64,000 nt of DNA, taken from positions 7,714,001 through 7,778,000 of the forward strand of contig NC_080058.1 in NCBI RefSeq assembly GCF_026212465.1. The letters are read 5' to 3'. The stretch is from Amaranthus tricolor. Taxonomy: Eukaryota > Streptophyta > Magnoliopsida > Caryophyllales > Amaranthaceae. A program made the position numbers and the translations under genes. The first letter of the stretch is position 1, and each line of letters opens with the position of its first letter. This document shows positions 24,830 through 36,157 of the stretch, in pieces. The notes under the pieces are model-generated. The model worked only from the letters and a program-made list of their open reading frames with translations, was not told the origin of the DNA and did no database searches.

Positions 24830-25576
24830 ACACTTGATTCAAATTGTACTGGCTGGTGCTTCATTGCTTGTATATTTTTTGACACAAATTGTTGTATGAG
24901 ACGGTCTCTCCGAGAGACGCATCTTATACATGCTTTAAGTAGCCCATCTCATACATATTATGAGAATTTATACATGCTTTAAGTAGCCTATCTCATACAT
25001 ATTATGAGAATATAGGTTCCTTGTTTGAGGTGGTGTTACCAGGAGATGGTTTTTCACAAGAATAGCTCTATATAATTCCCCTTTTGATCAAATTTCTCAC
25101 AAAAGCTGCTTACCGTGTCACTTGATTAATTGAGTTGAATTTGGGATGTTCAATCCATGTTCAGCCCCCAGTTTATTGTATTCTTTGTTTAGAATTTGCT
25201 ACACTATTGTATCTTGCTCTGTTTTGTTTCTTCTTCTGTAATGTATTTCTCTCACTGCTGAAGTGTTTGGCTGCACTTCCTGGTAAATAACTGGAAATGT
25301 TGTGTGTAATTTTGGTACGATTTATTAAGGTGTATCGGGTTGGAAGCACTTGCGCGGATATGATCGCACAATACCCAAGCCTTGTCGCCTACAACCACCG
25401 GCCTTAGTGTCCACCACCTTAAGCTATTAAAGTAAACAAAAACTTCTTTAAAAGTTAATCAAAGACTTGATTATATAACTTTTTAAGTGTTAATATTTAT
25501 TAATGTAGGATAATAAACAATTTACAAGTTAGGGTTTGTAAATATTTTTTTTATAAATTTATATTAATGTATTCAT
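24830..25576. other. 3' flank of phosphatase gene
   Basis: Immediate downstream sequence, probably including the 3' UTR. It contains tgagacggtctctccgagag at 24897-24916, a widespread plant repeat motif that recurs at 54576-54596, and a tandem duplication listed separately. Confidence 0.4.
24925..25012 (+). repeat. 44-bp tandem duplication
   Basis: Two adjacent copies (24925-24968 and 24969-25012) share tatacatgctttaagtagcc and tctcatacatattatgagaa with only a couple of differences. It lies about 100 bp after the phosphatase stop codon. Confidence 0.9.
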
Positions 25577-25752
25577 TATCATCATCCTACCCAGTGTATT
25601 CCGCTCATAGATTAACTATGGACAGGGTCTGGAAAAGGAAGGACGGCGGCAACTCATACCTATAAAGGAGAGCGCGACCAAAGGAGTCCCTCAGCTCGAG
25701 AAAGATAATAAGACGTAGCTACACGGAAAATATAAATGGAATGCATATAAAT
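25577..25752 (+). mobile_element. SINE with 21-bp target-site duplication
   Basis: A 176-bp insertion bracketed by identical 21-bp sequences at 25556-25576 and 25753-25773 (both ending ttaatgtattcat). The body starts atcatcatcctacccagtgt, passes through gctcatagattaactatgg and acagggtctggaaaaggaag, and ends in an A-rich segment. The phrase gggtctgg plus a purine run resembles the 3' domain shared by many angiosperm SINEs. Long target duplications indicate LINE-mediated retroposition. Related 5' fragments are at about 28515-28570, 56214-56270 and, inverted, 19375-19425 and 56750-56800. Confidence 0.82.
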
Positions 25753-26125
25753 AATTTATATTAATGTATTCATGTAGCTAAACCCCATATGTGGGATGAA
25801 AGCTATGAGGAACAAGAAGGATGATGTGTTCTTAACAAATAAATTGTCTAGGGAGTGAAATTTAAGCCAAGAGTTCCATGCTTTCTTTACTATGCCTTGT
25901 GTAATAAATGGAACCTAAAAACATTGTAACTAATGACATCAAAAACAAAAACTTTAAATTAATTTGACAATGATTTGGATTCATCTCCCTGCATTTTGCA
26001 ATACCACTAATTTCTCTATTTGGAGCCACGATCTTGTTTTACCTTCACGGTCTAGCCAAAAGAGCTATCAATGCATCTGTAAATGCCGAATTTCAGAAAT
26101 CATGATTTTTTTTCTCTTCGAGCTC
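25753..26125. other. Intergenic spacer between SINE and GSH2 stop
   Basis: Contains the downstream target duplication and presumably the GSH2 3' UTR (minus strand). No other feature seen. Confidence 0.4.
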
Positions 26126-29100
26126 TCAAGCTAGATATATACTGTCTAAGACAGCAAAACCAGCTGCAACCCCGCCCTCGTCTGAAGAAGAAACCTTAGT
26201 CCGCATCAAGTACCCACATTGCTCATTCATGATAATCTTCTCTTTGCTTCTGCACAATCATCACAAATCTCGATGAGATCGAATTTCAAACCAAGCCACG
26301 GCATTTTTACTCATGCAACAAATGATATATCTCAAGATAGGTCAATCGAACGTATGGTTGTCAAGATGCAATAGCAATCCTTTTAGTAAACAACTCTAGT
26401 GGTACTTTTCAATGAATTTATACATAATTTTGCAAGAAGAATCATATGGCAATACTTCAACTTGTGCTCTTCTTCAAGGATACTCTTACTCCAAGAAGAT
26501 AATTACCAATAGCACTATTTGTATTAACTACCAAAAGGGTTGTTAAGAAAATTTCCGTAGTGTGAGACAATCTTAACTAGAAGTGTTAAATTAGGCTGGA
26601 CTTATTGTGAATGCCAGCATATTAATGGGGAGACACAAGGTGCACACACTTCATAAGCCAAGAAGATATATACTATCCCAAAACCATATGGCAATGGGAA
26701 GAAGAATTCCAATAACTTATAAAGTATGCACATCATCTTTAATTCGTCAATGTGGGATAAACCATCCGAAAAAGAAGTAGGTGCAATTTCGTAAGGATAG
26801 AGGGAGTATACCTTAAATAAGCACCATAAATTCCAAGCTCCGATATAGCATGATCTTTATAACAAATGCCTTCTCGTACCAGAAGGGCAGGAAAAACAGA
26901 TGGAAAAATCCTTTGCATGAGGATGTATGCAGCATCCTCTTCCGATCCTTCCTTTCGTATTCTTAAAAGTGCTTCCCTCATATCATTTCCATAAATGTTG
27001 TTTCCTACGTAGAACAAAAGTCCATAATTATAAGTCACATTCATATAAGCAAGTAATTTAGTTTCCATGTAGAAATACCTCCTCCCTCTCTCTGTGGTTT
27101 CATAACGTATAACTGAGGTCTTTCAATTGCATCTGAAATAACTTCGGTATCATCTAAACTCCACAGGCCCGCGAAGCATTTACGAAGTTTGGCTATTTCC
27201 TCTTTGTTATCGAGGAACCTGCTTAATAGACATTGCCAAGGTCAAATTCAAAGTTCTGGATGCCATTTTCTCATCTACCAAGAAAGTATGACGTTAAGGA
27301 TCAATGGCTGAATTTTACAAAGCCTAACACATACTTAATTCAGAAAAGTGACACATTGTTACCTGGAACGACATTCGGTTTGGAACGGGGAACAGGAACT
27401 GCAACACGGAGGGCAACCTAGATTGACTCAGGAACAGTTGGGTACGAGATACATTATGCTTTAAGAAATTGTTTTTTCTTTAATTTGTAAATAAAGGACA
27501 AAATAACTTTTTTTAAAGGTCTTCTACACCCGGATGTCACCTTGAGCGATTTGGGTCACATTTTGTGATGATTAGGGATGGACATTCTTGGATCGGGGAA
27601 TGTGGCTACGTTCCACGTTCCATGTAACTATGAAATGACAACACGCTTTACCAGGAACACAGTTCCAATGAAGAAAAAAGGAAATTCCGTAGTAACGATA
27701 AAATTCTGGAAGAAGCAGTTAGCTTTTCTAACAGTTCGACACAATTTTGCTGTTTTAAGTTAAAGGAATAGTTCAAGTTATAAATCTGCATAAAACTCAA
27801 GGATTACCTTTCGAGTACATCAGGTTTTGCAAGCTCCTGCTGAATCTTCTTGCTACCAGCTAAATGATAGGCAATGGAAGGACATTTCACAGCAGACGAC
27901 TGTTCCATCAACAGCCTAGCTCTCCATTCCTGTGGTCATATCACTAACACTGAAGTAAGACATTGTTTGAAATATTCTCTACACCTATGTTACTCGGACT
28001 CTTCATTTTGCTTCACGTACCCGTGTCCGATCCTTGATGCTTGGACATTGTTATGACACTTAGACACATCATTTAAGGCATAAAATTGAATATTTAGACA
28101 TATCCGAAACTTGGACACATACCAGTATTCGACATCGGTACCCGAGTCCAAGTAGCATAGCTCTACACTACTATTTAGGTGATAGATTAAAGTCAGCAAA
28201 TAATACTCCCTCAGACCCTTCAATTTTTCCCTACTCAACTCAAAAAGCACTAAAATCTTATAAAAAAATAAAAGGGATGGCGTAAAGTAAAGCAGAACTA
28301 AATGAAAAGCCATTTCAGTGTATTAATCGGATCCCTAAAACATCCTTAATTATCACTAGCAAGCAATTTGAACGGAAGCTGCGCATCTGCTATATGCACA
28401 GTCGTGAAAAATTAACCAAAAGTTGAAGGTCTACCATCACTGTGAGGCAAAGACTAGGCTATAATCACTAATGCATTTGCTTGCTCATGGATGAAGACAC
28501 ATTGTTGAATAAATCATCATCATCATCACCATAACCAGCATATCCCGCTCATAAAAGCTATGATCGGAGGGTTAAAAGATGACAGAACATACTCTTATCA
28601 ATAGAGATAAGAAGATTGCGGCCACATTGTTGAACAAATCTGGTACCAAATTCACGACAGAAAGCACAAAACATCTAGGAAAACATGAAATCAATATAAA
28701 CCGCAGCAGGGGTACTGACCAACTCAGAAGGATAATCAGTAGGTGTGTAACCAGCTCTAAAATACACAGCTGCAATTGCTTCCCCACCTCTGCAAGTGTT
28801 CAGAGATAAAGTTAGAAATTTGTAATGATAAGAGCTACAACAGACACCTCAGCCATAAGCAAAGCATATAAAAGAAAATTCTAAGTGGGAAGACGAAAAA
28901 GAGAGGCACAATGTCCTTGTGTTCACGTACACAATAAGCGTTCCATCAGGTGACAACTCTCCCTCTGCATCAATTTCTGCCAATGTTTTTCTGATAGATG
29001 CAACACCATGTGTATTACACAGTTAAGAAAAACCAAGGCATAAAGACTTCAAACAAATCCCTCAAAAACAAATGCTAAATAAATCTTTAAAAATGCACCC

Positions 29101-32100
29101 GATAATCTGGATGATTCTTCAAATAAGTTTGTTCAAGTATCTTCCGAGGCATACATCGACCATTCAAGAGATTCAAAAATTTTAGAATCAAAAATTAAAT
29201 GCTGAAAACTTAGATAACCATCTTTCCACATGTTGTTAGAAACAGGAAAAAGGATATCTTTCCTTCAATACTGTAGAAAGCCAAAGCTGGTCATACATGT
29301 TGCGTTCCTCAGGTTGAACCACAACTAGAACAGCTGCCCTGTCGATTTGAACAATGCTGTGATTTGTACAAGAACGAGACACCAGGAACACAAATGAGGG
29401 GCTGTTAAGAATATCAAACCTCGGATTATTGTACTCTCGCCAAGTTTCAGCTAATGCTTTTGCAAACTGATGAACAGCAAAATTTTCAGGGACCTTTTTG
29501 AAGTCTAATTGAAGCTGGCTTCCATAGTGACTAAGCAGAGTCCTACATTACATATTTTAATCTGTCAGCAGGTGTTTGCAATTAACAAATAAGAATATAG
29601 GAATAGCATCAACAGCAGGTGAGCTGCCGGATCACCCATATTGACTGCAAAATCCGTTTTACGACTGTACAGCAACTGTGACCGAAAGCGTATTTTTCAC
29701 TATGATGGTCATAAATCATTAAAAGTAGTTTTGAATCACTTATGGATCTTTGGATCAATTCAGTAATTGTAATTCAGATTCCAGAGGGCAATCAAAGTTC
29801 TATCAGCTTTACCTGTGAAGTTCACTGACAAGGCAAGTAAGTCCACAAAATGAAGATGAGATTGTATTAAACTCTATTTGGAGAAGTGACTTGGTTTGTG
29901 CGTCAAGCATGTAATCTGAGCGATGTAAGCCTAAGCGTATTTCCTGGATGCCACAAATTGATCAGATCCCAAACTTCACAAAGAATTTTACGTTATTTGC
30001 CCAGAAACAAGGAATTGTAATTCCAGTTTGTCATCTAAGTTAAACACTACACAGTAGAGATACACTCACCTCTTTCTTATTCATATCAATCATCTTCGAA
30101 TGAATATCTAACAATCGTGAAGTAAATTCATCCACTTCCTTGGTTCTGTATTATGAAAAACAGTGGTAAAATTGAGTATCATATTCACAATCTGCTAATC
30201 TAAATTGATGAAGAAACTGAACAAAAGATAACCAAAACCCCAAGGAAACAAGGATGTGAATGTCAACCATACTTGGACCATATTTCATAATAACTTGATC
30301 GTTGTTCAAGTGCATTCTATGCAGCGGATTTGTGTGAATCAGGAGTATTGTTCATTTGTTTTTGGTGATTTCTGGTTTAAATTTTACCCATCACAAACAA
30401 GGACGCTGTCCAATTGCGGGATTATGTAAACAACATTTCAACATTAGTCTAATCCTAATGGGAGGACATGGTGGAAAAAGAAAACTAGCCCATAAACCAA
30501 TCGGTTTAAGTTGTAGTGTGGTTCTGAGAGGTAATTTGATTATAAGGATACATCCAACGACGAAAAATTCTAGTTGGCGACTTAACTAGTCAAGCAAGCT
30601 GCAAGTTGGTTTGAGGGGAACTAAAATCAACAAGTAGGCAGGGAATAAAGGATACCAACTTGGGGGAAGCTAAAAACGAAGATGAAGCAGAACTGCAGAA
30701 GTATGCGCCTTCGAATTACCGGCACGTTAGTTGGGATTTGTTTAGGAAGTTGCAAAAGTCCGTGGATAAATACATTGATGCATTTAACAAATCTGCAGGG
30801 ACTGTGAAATTGACTAGAAAGAAGCAACGAAGTTAGATATTGTTTTTGGGAGGCGAGCTTATAATGAAGGCTTATGTGATCATGTAGAGCTGCGTAATCC
30901 TACTTCATACGAGGCATTTAGTTTAGTGTGTACATGTGAGAAGCAACATAAGAAGAAAGCTACGAAATTTGATTCGGGTAAGGGTTCTTTTAGAAAGTCA
31001 GCAACACCAATTGGTGATCTGATTGAGCATGCACATATGTCGAGTGGTTCGAAGATTCTTTGGGGATTGGGTGTTGGCATAGGAAATTCAAGTAAATGAA
31101 AGCAGTAGAAGGATATCATAGATTTTAAATTCCATGTACTAATCAATGAAAAAGGAAGTGTCCAAATGCTCGAGCTTTACAAGAGATTCAGTCGAGGCCG
31201 GCATCTAGGTCTATGTCATTTGCTCACTACTTAGCAGTATGGACAAGGACAAAATACGACACGTGATAGAAAGTTATTGGAAGGTACTTTTTGTGTGAAT
31301 TACAAGGATGTCTTAAATGAGTATCACTCAATCAACTGAATAGTCGGCAGTGTTTCCATAGACTTCGATGTTGTTGAGGCACTAAAATTTTCATGTTAAT
31401 CCTCATAACCTAAAGTGGTTAGACAAGCATAGTAGCATACATATTCATAATAAGTTTCACCATTGCTTCTTACAAGGAAGTTATTCTGTGCAAAGTTGTT
31501 AAATGGAGGCACATCATTCGCTACTTGGTGCTAGTAGGCCCTCAAAGTTGAATAGGAAAGTGATTCCTGATGGTTAAATCAACGTGTATAGAGTATACTA
31601 TCAATAATCGTGGTGTTTATAAAGCCATGTTACCATCTTTTAAGGCAATTCCTCCACCAAAGGCGAAACCAAAGATAGATAAGAAAGTAATTGAGGCGCA
31701 AGAAGATAACAAACGATGGGTCGCATGAAGTTCATAAGATCAAGGAAGGTGAATGTGAAGTTGAAGTTCTATTTCAAATAATGAGAAAGAGTGGCGCCTA
31801 TGCTTAGCGGGTCAACATGAGAGGTGTAGAGGACGACATGGTGATAACAATTTATTAATGTTGATGATCTCTCTGTAGGTTGCAAATGAGAATTGAGGAC
31901 AATTCTTTTAAGAAAAAGGGAATGGAGCGTACTTGGATGCACTCCAATGTTGCTTGGTCTTCATTAATTAGTTATTAGAATTTTAGATAATTCATTTGCA
32001 ACAAAGTTAACAGCTACCGAATATAGGCTTATGATAGATTTGGTATAGCTGATTTGTATCATTTTAAAAAATGCCAAAGCCTAGTAGAGTTCCATACTAC

Positions 32101-33783
32101 CTAGAGACATTAACTTGGCTCTTATTTAACTCATTCCTTGAAAATGAAATACTAATTTACTGCCTACATTCACTGGACTTTATTCCAATGTAAATGCATG
32201 TAGTTCACCATAATGATTTGGCACTTGACGATCCAACTTAGGATAAACAACATGCCGTTCATCCTAATGCCAAGTAGCTTCCGCTCAGGTGAAACCATAA
32301 GGCTTGGATGTACACAACCTTATCCTTGAATAACAAACATGTTGTTTCGATTACCCAACTAAATAAACCATTGGTAAAAATAGTCATCCTATACTACAAT
32401 CCAAATGTTCACTGATTCTATCCTATTTTTTATTACTATTCTAGCTTTTCAAAGATTCTAATTTTCTACACCAGTTATCAATAGAGCTAAATGTGGAAAG
32501 GTACAAGTACAATAGGAGGCAGAGAGATACAACAAATGCAGTAGTAATACAAACGAAAGTTTGGCAATGTACAACAACCAAACAGTAAGGATGGCGAAGA
32601 CAAACCTCGATAATGAATCTTGGAGAAACTTAGCATCCAAACTCACACGATCAAAAAGCTCATTGAAAATAGGTGCTAATTCACAGGCTTCCCTGAAGTG
32701 ATCCTCAGAGAATAATGCAGGAATTAAAGAAAATGGGGCATGAACCATTCCAACCCCAGGAACAGTTCCTGATTTCTGCAAGTCAATCACCCACATTCAG
32801 TTCCACTGAAAAAGTATCTCCAATTTGCAACCAATGAAAAATGCCCAATTTCCCTCTAAATTAAGAATAACTTTAATCACTAAAAACAATATTATGTGAA
32901 TCCTTTACATTAGCATAAAGCATATAACTTTCTGATCACTGCATGTTATCACTCACATTAAGGACTCAAATACTGCATTTTAACAACCCACATTATGTAA
33001 CAAAATCCTTTCACTGCCACTAAGTACCAATTTCAAGAATTATGGTTTAGTTTAGTGGTCGATGGTTTTTTCCTTGCACCCAAGTTTCGATTCTCACCAC
33101 ATACAGGACGAATTAATTTCTTTTCTCCCCTCTGCGTGTGGGGGTTCTCCGGCCTACCCCAAATCAAAAAACTACTAATTTCAACTACCCATTACAAAAA
33201 TTAGAAAACCCAATTCCCTCAACATTCATAGTACCTCCACTATAATACAGTCAATGTTCATTGAATTGGGCATATAGAGCACAACAGTTGAAATACTTTA
33301 CAACCAATTTTCATTTGTTTAATCTTTTTATGAAAAAACTTAAATTTAAGCTCAAATAAAAAGAACATAATAACTTCAAAATGAAACCCAAATCAAAAAT
33401 GGAAATTTGAACAACCAAGCAAAAAAATCGGGACAAACCTGAACAGTTCTATCTCCAACCACAAGTCCATGAAGAGAAGACCAAACAAGTGCATCATTAG
33501 TCAAATTCTGAAGCAAAATGGGATTAATATCATGAAGATTAAAGATGGGTTCTTGAGACATTTGTTGTTGGGTTTCTAATGAATCAATTTTGCTAGATTT
33601 TAAAGGAAGAGAAGGTGGGGATTGAGATATAAATATGCTGTTGAGATTCGAGAAGTGGGAATGAATTGGAAAAGCGGGATGATTGTTGAAAGAATTGAAT
33701 TTGTGATGAATGGTTAATGTTGAAGGTAGGTTAATAAAAAGGATTTGATTGGAAAATGAGAAAGTGGAGCATCCATTCCCCAT
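26126..33783 (-). CDS. GSH2: Glutathione synthetase, chloroplastic (12 exons)
   Basis: Ligates gamma-glutamylcysteine and glycine with ATP, the second step of glutathione synthesis. Exons in coding order: 33439-33783, 32606-32775, 30070-30145, 29813-29943, 29420-29542, 29258-29338, 28931-29011, 28720-28789, 27808-27929, 27079-27218, 26812-27004, 26126-26249; 551 residues. Start chosen at [10 protein letters not shown], which resembles plant orthologues; an in-frame ATG lies 11 codons upstream. The first about 80 residues are a Ser/Asn-rich, acid-poor transit-like region. Signatures: [44 protein letters not shown], the glycine-rich ATP loop [16 protein letters not shown], and the C-terminal alanine-rich loop [17 protein letters not shown]. 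Eleven junctions fit the reading frame; ten introns are GT-AG and the one at 29012-29257 is AT-AC. Intron 2 (30146-32605) contains retroelement-like debris. Convergent with the phosphatase gene. Confidence 0.96.
26250..26811 (-). other. Last GSH2 intron, largely repeat-derived
   Basis: The donor end reads gtatactccctctatcctt on the minus strand, so a Stowaway-like terminus (ctccctctatcc after TA) begins five bases inside the intron. The remainder (tggtttatcccacattgacg, ccatatggttttgggatag) reads like a dispersed plant repeat. Splicing sites themselves look intact. Confidence 0.45.
27985..28160. mobile_element. hAT-type MITE with perfect 8-bp TSD in GSH2 intron
   Basis: The ends ctatgttactcggac and gtccaagtagcatag are inverted repeats. 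ctctacac flanks both sides (27977-27984 and 28161-28168), an 8-bp target duplication typical of hAT. The 176-bp interior has gtgtccgatccttgatgctt and cttggacacat phrases. A diverged relative is in the TLP18.3 intron (59668-59834). Confidence 0.85.
29012..29257 (-). other. U12-type AT-AC intron of GSH2
   Basis: On the minus strand the intron opens directly after GAAAG with ATATCCTTTTT, an exact match to the U12 5' splice-site consensus. It ends TTTTCTTAACTGTGTAATAC before exon ACATGGTG. TTTCTTAAC is one base off the U12 branch consensus TTCCTTAAC and lies 10 nt from the AC end, in the window required by the minor spliceosome. Joining gives [17 protein letters not shown], matching the family, whereas no GT-AG choice at this donor preserves the protein. 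Length 246 bp. Confidence 0.93.
30600..31800 (+). mobile_element. Probable LTR-retrotransposon coding relic in GSH2 intron 2
   Basis: Plus-strand pieces such as [60 protein letters not shown] and [15 protein letters not shown] resemble a decayed retroelement Gag region. Further downstream, [13 protein letters not shown] could follow a zinc-knuckle. Stops and frame changes are frequent. The assignment to Gag is by pattern only; no LTRs were found. Confidence 0.35.
33045..33175 (+). mobile_element. tRNA-derived SINE-like fragment in GSH2 intron 1
   Basis: tttagtggtcgatgg resembles a Pol III box A, and gtttcgattctcacc a box B, spaced about 35 bp, followed by a pyrimidine-rich region and gtgtgggggttctccgg. 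This is the layout of a plant tRNA-derived SINE. Ends and target duplication are not defined. Confidence 0.5.
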
Positions 33784-33889
33784 AACAGAAGTTATTTGTA
33801 GTTTATGCTTTTGCAAATATTTGAGTTTGCCTCATTGATGAGGTAATTGGAATCATGGAGGAGCTTTGTTGCACGGCTTATAAAAAAAG

Positions 33890-34573
33890 TAAATTCTCCC
33901 TCATCTACTTTTCATGACATGCCGATGTTAGTATTTTTGTAAGAATTTTTCACTTTGTAGTATCCAGTTTATATACTATCTAATTGCTGTAGCATTGTCT
34001 GTTAAATTCTTGTTAATTTCTGTTTAATTTATTATTTTGTAAGATTTTTTCACATGGTAGCATCCAGTTTTTGCTCTCAAATGTTTAATTCACCATTTTA
34101 ACGTTCAATTCACCAATTAATTTATCAACGCCCTTAAATGTTGTAACAATTTTATTTTCATTCAAATTATCGGTATCATAAAGTTCAAAAAGTGCATTAC
34201 AAACACTAATAAATAATTTAAAAGGCGCATTTTATAAGCTCAAAAGATGCATTTCATAAGTTCAAAAGCTGCATTCCAAGCACTAATACATATCTACTTA
34301 ATCGTTACAACATTTAAAAGCGTTGATAAATTAATCGATGAATTAAACGTTAAAATGGTGAATTAAATATTTGAGAGAAAAAACTGCATACTACCATGTG
34401 GAAAAATCTAACAAAATGATGAATTAAACGGAAATTAACAAGAATTTAACGGAAAATGTTACGGCAGTTAGATAGTGCATAAACTGGATGCTACCATATA
34501 GAAAAATCTTGCAAAAGTGCTACCACTGGCGTTTCATGAAAACTAGATGCTACCATGTAAAATTTTCCTACAA
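33890..34573. mobile_element. Foldback (long inverted-repeat) element in the GSH2 promoter
   Basis: The left arm about 33890-34155 is mirrored by the right arm about 34305-34573. catggtagcatccagttttt at 34053 pairs with aaaaactgcatactaccatg at 34378, and gaattaaacgttaaaatggt on the right pairs with accattttaacgttcaattc on the left. Arms look about 85% matching by eye. It starts about 110 bp upstream of the GSH2 ATG, so it occupies the position of the core promoter and leader. No coding capacity. Confidence 0.78.
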
Positions 34574-35695
34574 AATATAGAGTATCAATTATACGAGCCA
34601 CCAAGTGTGGACCCCAAGCTGTAGAGCGTCAACGTCACACCTAAGTCTGAATGTCAACTAAAAGTTTGATCTAACTTGCTAATTCGATCTGAATCTAATT
34701 CGAAACAAGTGAGTTTGGATTGAGACTTTTTTGACCCAATTAATTAAATAGGTCAACTCGACCTAATATGTTTATTGAATGGGTTAGGTTCATATTAAAA
34801 TTTTAAATCTGAAACAAACTTATATAATTCAATTAATTAAACGAGTTAATTTCAAGTTAAATCAATAAGTATAACCTAAACTTGATTCAATTAATATTTT
34901 CTTATTATACATAATAGATACAAAATAAACAACTAAAACACGAAAAGTTAAGGTTTAAAAAATTAAATGTGATCGATGTTAAAAACCTTAAAATGAAAAC
35001 AAAAAACTCTACAAGGGTTAAGTTGATTGAAATCAGGTCAACCTGATCTATTGTAGGTCAGGTCAGGGTTGTGATTTTCGACCAATTGACTAAGCGGGTT
35101 AGGTTTGGGTCAAGCAGTTTCTTACCTGTTTATAAATGACTTGAACTCAAACTGATTTGTTTGACAAATCTAGTGGCACCCAATAAAAAATCAATAATAA
35201 TTAATATTTGTTCAATCTACTAAAAATAAATTCACTTGTAGTTAAATTTGAATAAACTTTCCTATATTAGTCATCAGCATACTGTGTGTGTCTCGCTTAT
35301 AGGAAGGGATGGACAACGACAAATCATACAAGTAAAAAAGACATGGCAACCCAAGATAAAAAATTAAGGCTAATAACGTGATTATGGGGGTATATTACCT
35401 AGAATAATACCAACTTTTATTTATAGTATGTGATTTGCACAAAAAACAAATGCAAATTAATGGTTAAATAAAAATTGGTATTATTCTAAAAAAAACACCC
35501 TCTAACCCAATATTATTTATGGTTAATCAAAATTTAGTTATTCTAGTAAAATTAGCGAAAGTTTATATCATTCAAACTTTTTCATTAGTATAATAATAAT
35601 AGATGAATAGTACACCACATTTTGCATTTGCTAAGAATAAGCTAAGGATAGAATGTCTATTGACTTGTCCATTGTTGAGTTTCTCATAGAATGAA
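34574..35695. other. AT-rich spacer with GGTCAACC-type degenerate repeats
   Basis: Between 34660 and 35170 many short phrases such as aggtcaactcgacct, caggtcaacctgatc and gggttaggtttgggtc recur in both orientations, as in decayed subterminal regions of hAT-like elements. No gene seen. Confidence 0.4.
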
Positions 35696-36157
35696 CTAAC
35701 ATAAGCTAGCAGGCTTTGTTGATTTGTCATACAAATTTGAACCAACTTTCAATATTGATCTCAAAGGTCTCAACTCCCCATCATGCCTACATTCAATCTC
35801 CCCATTCTTCCTTTTCTTGCTCAAATCTATAAATTCAGGCTTATCATTTATGCTAACCATTTTTCTTGGAGCTTTAGCTTTAACTCCACCCCTACTTGTA
35901 CATGTACATTCCATTGTATCTTCGTCTTTAATGTCAATTGAAGCCACACTTTCCGAATCCTCAGTAAAATCTTGAGCACCCGCCTCTTGTTTGTCGCTAC
36001 TCAACGACCAATTCATCTTTCGAGTGTGATTGTGTGTAACAGATGGGCCTAATGTCACAGGCTTTACGGCTTGTGCAGCTAACGCTCTCATGACGAAGTA
36101 GAACAGCCTTTGGCAGAGTCCGAGAGATTCATATTGTTGCTCGTTTCGATGATCCAT
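35696..36157 (-). CDS. Unrecognised single-exon protein, 153 aa
   Basis: A clean ATG-to-TAG frame of 153 residues with no intron. The N-terminal third is the most structured (LGLCQRLFYFVMRALAAQAVKPVTLG, split here for reading); it is weakly amphipathic with few charges. The rest is polar and acidic/basic mixed, with a CTC pair (MECTCTS), a KKRKNGE basic patch and a closing RPLRSILKVG block. No signal peptide or known domain is evident. Composition is protein-like and unlike the surrounding spacer, so I believe it is a real gene, likely a plant-specific small protein. A shorter frame on the opposite strand is a shadow. I do not recognise the family. Confidence 0.7.
   Translation of the reverse strand: MDHRNEQQYESLGLCQRLFYFVMRALAAQAVKPVTLGPSVTHNHTRKMNWSLSSDKQEAGAQDFTEDSESVASIDIKDEDTMECTCTSRGGVKAKAPRKMVSINDKPEFIDLSKKRKNGEIECRHDGELRPLRSILKVGSNLYDKSTKPASLC

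Noticed and set aside
28991..28997. A conventional CAG-like acceptor (atctatcag) for the GSH2 exon at 28931
   Set aside because: Using it would delete HGVASIR and leaves no partner donor; the AT-AC intron restores the family sequence.
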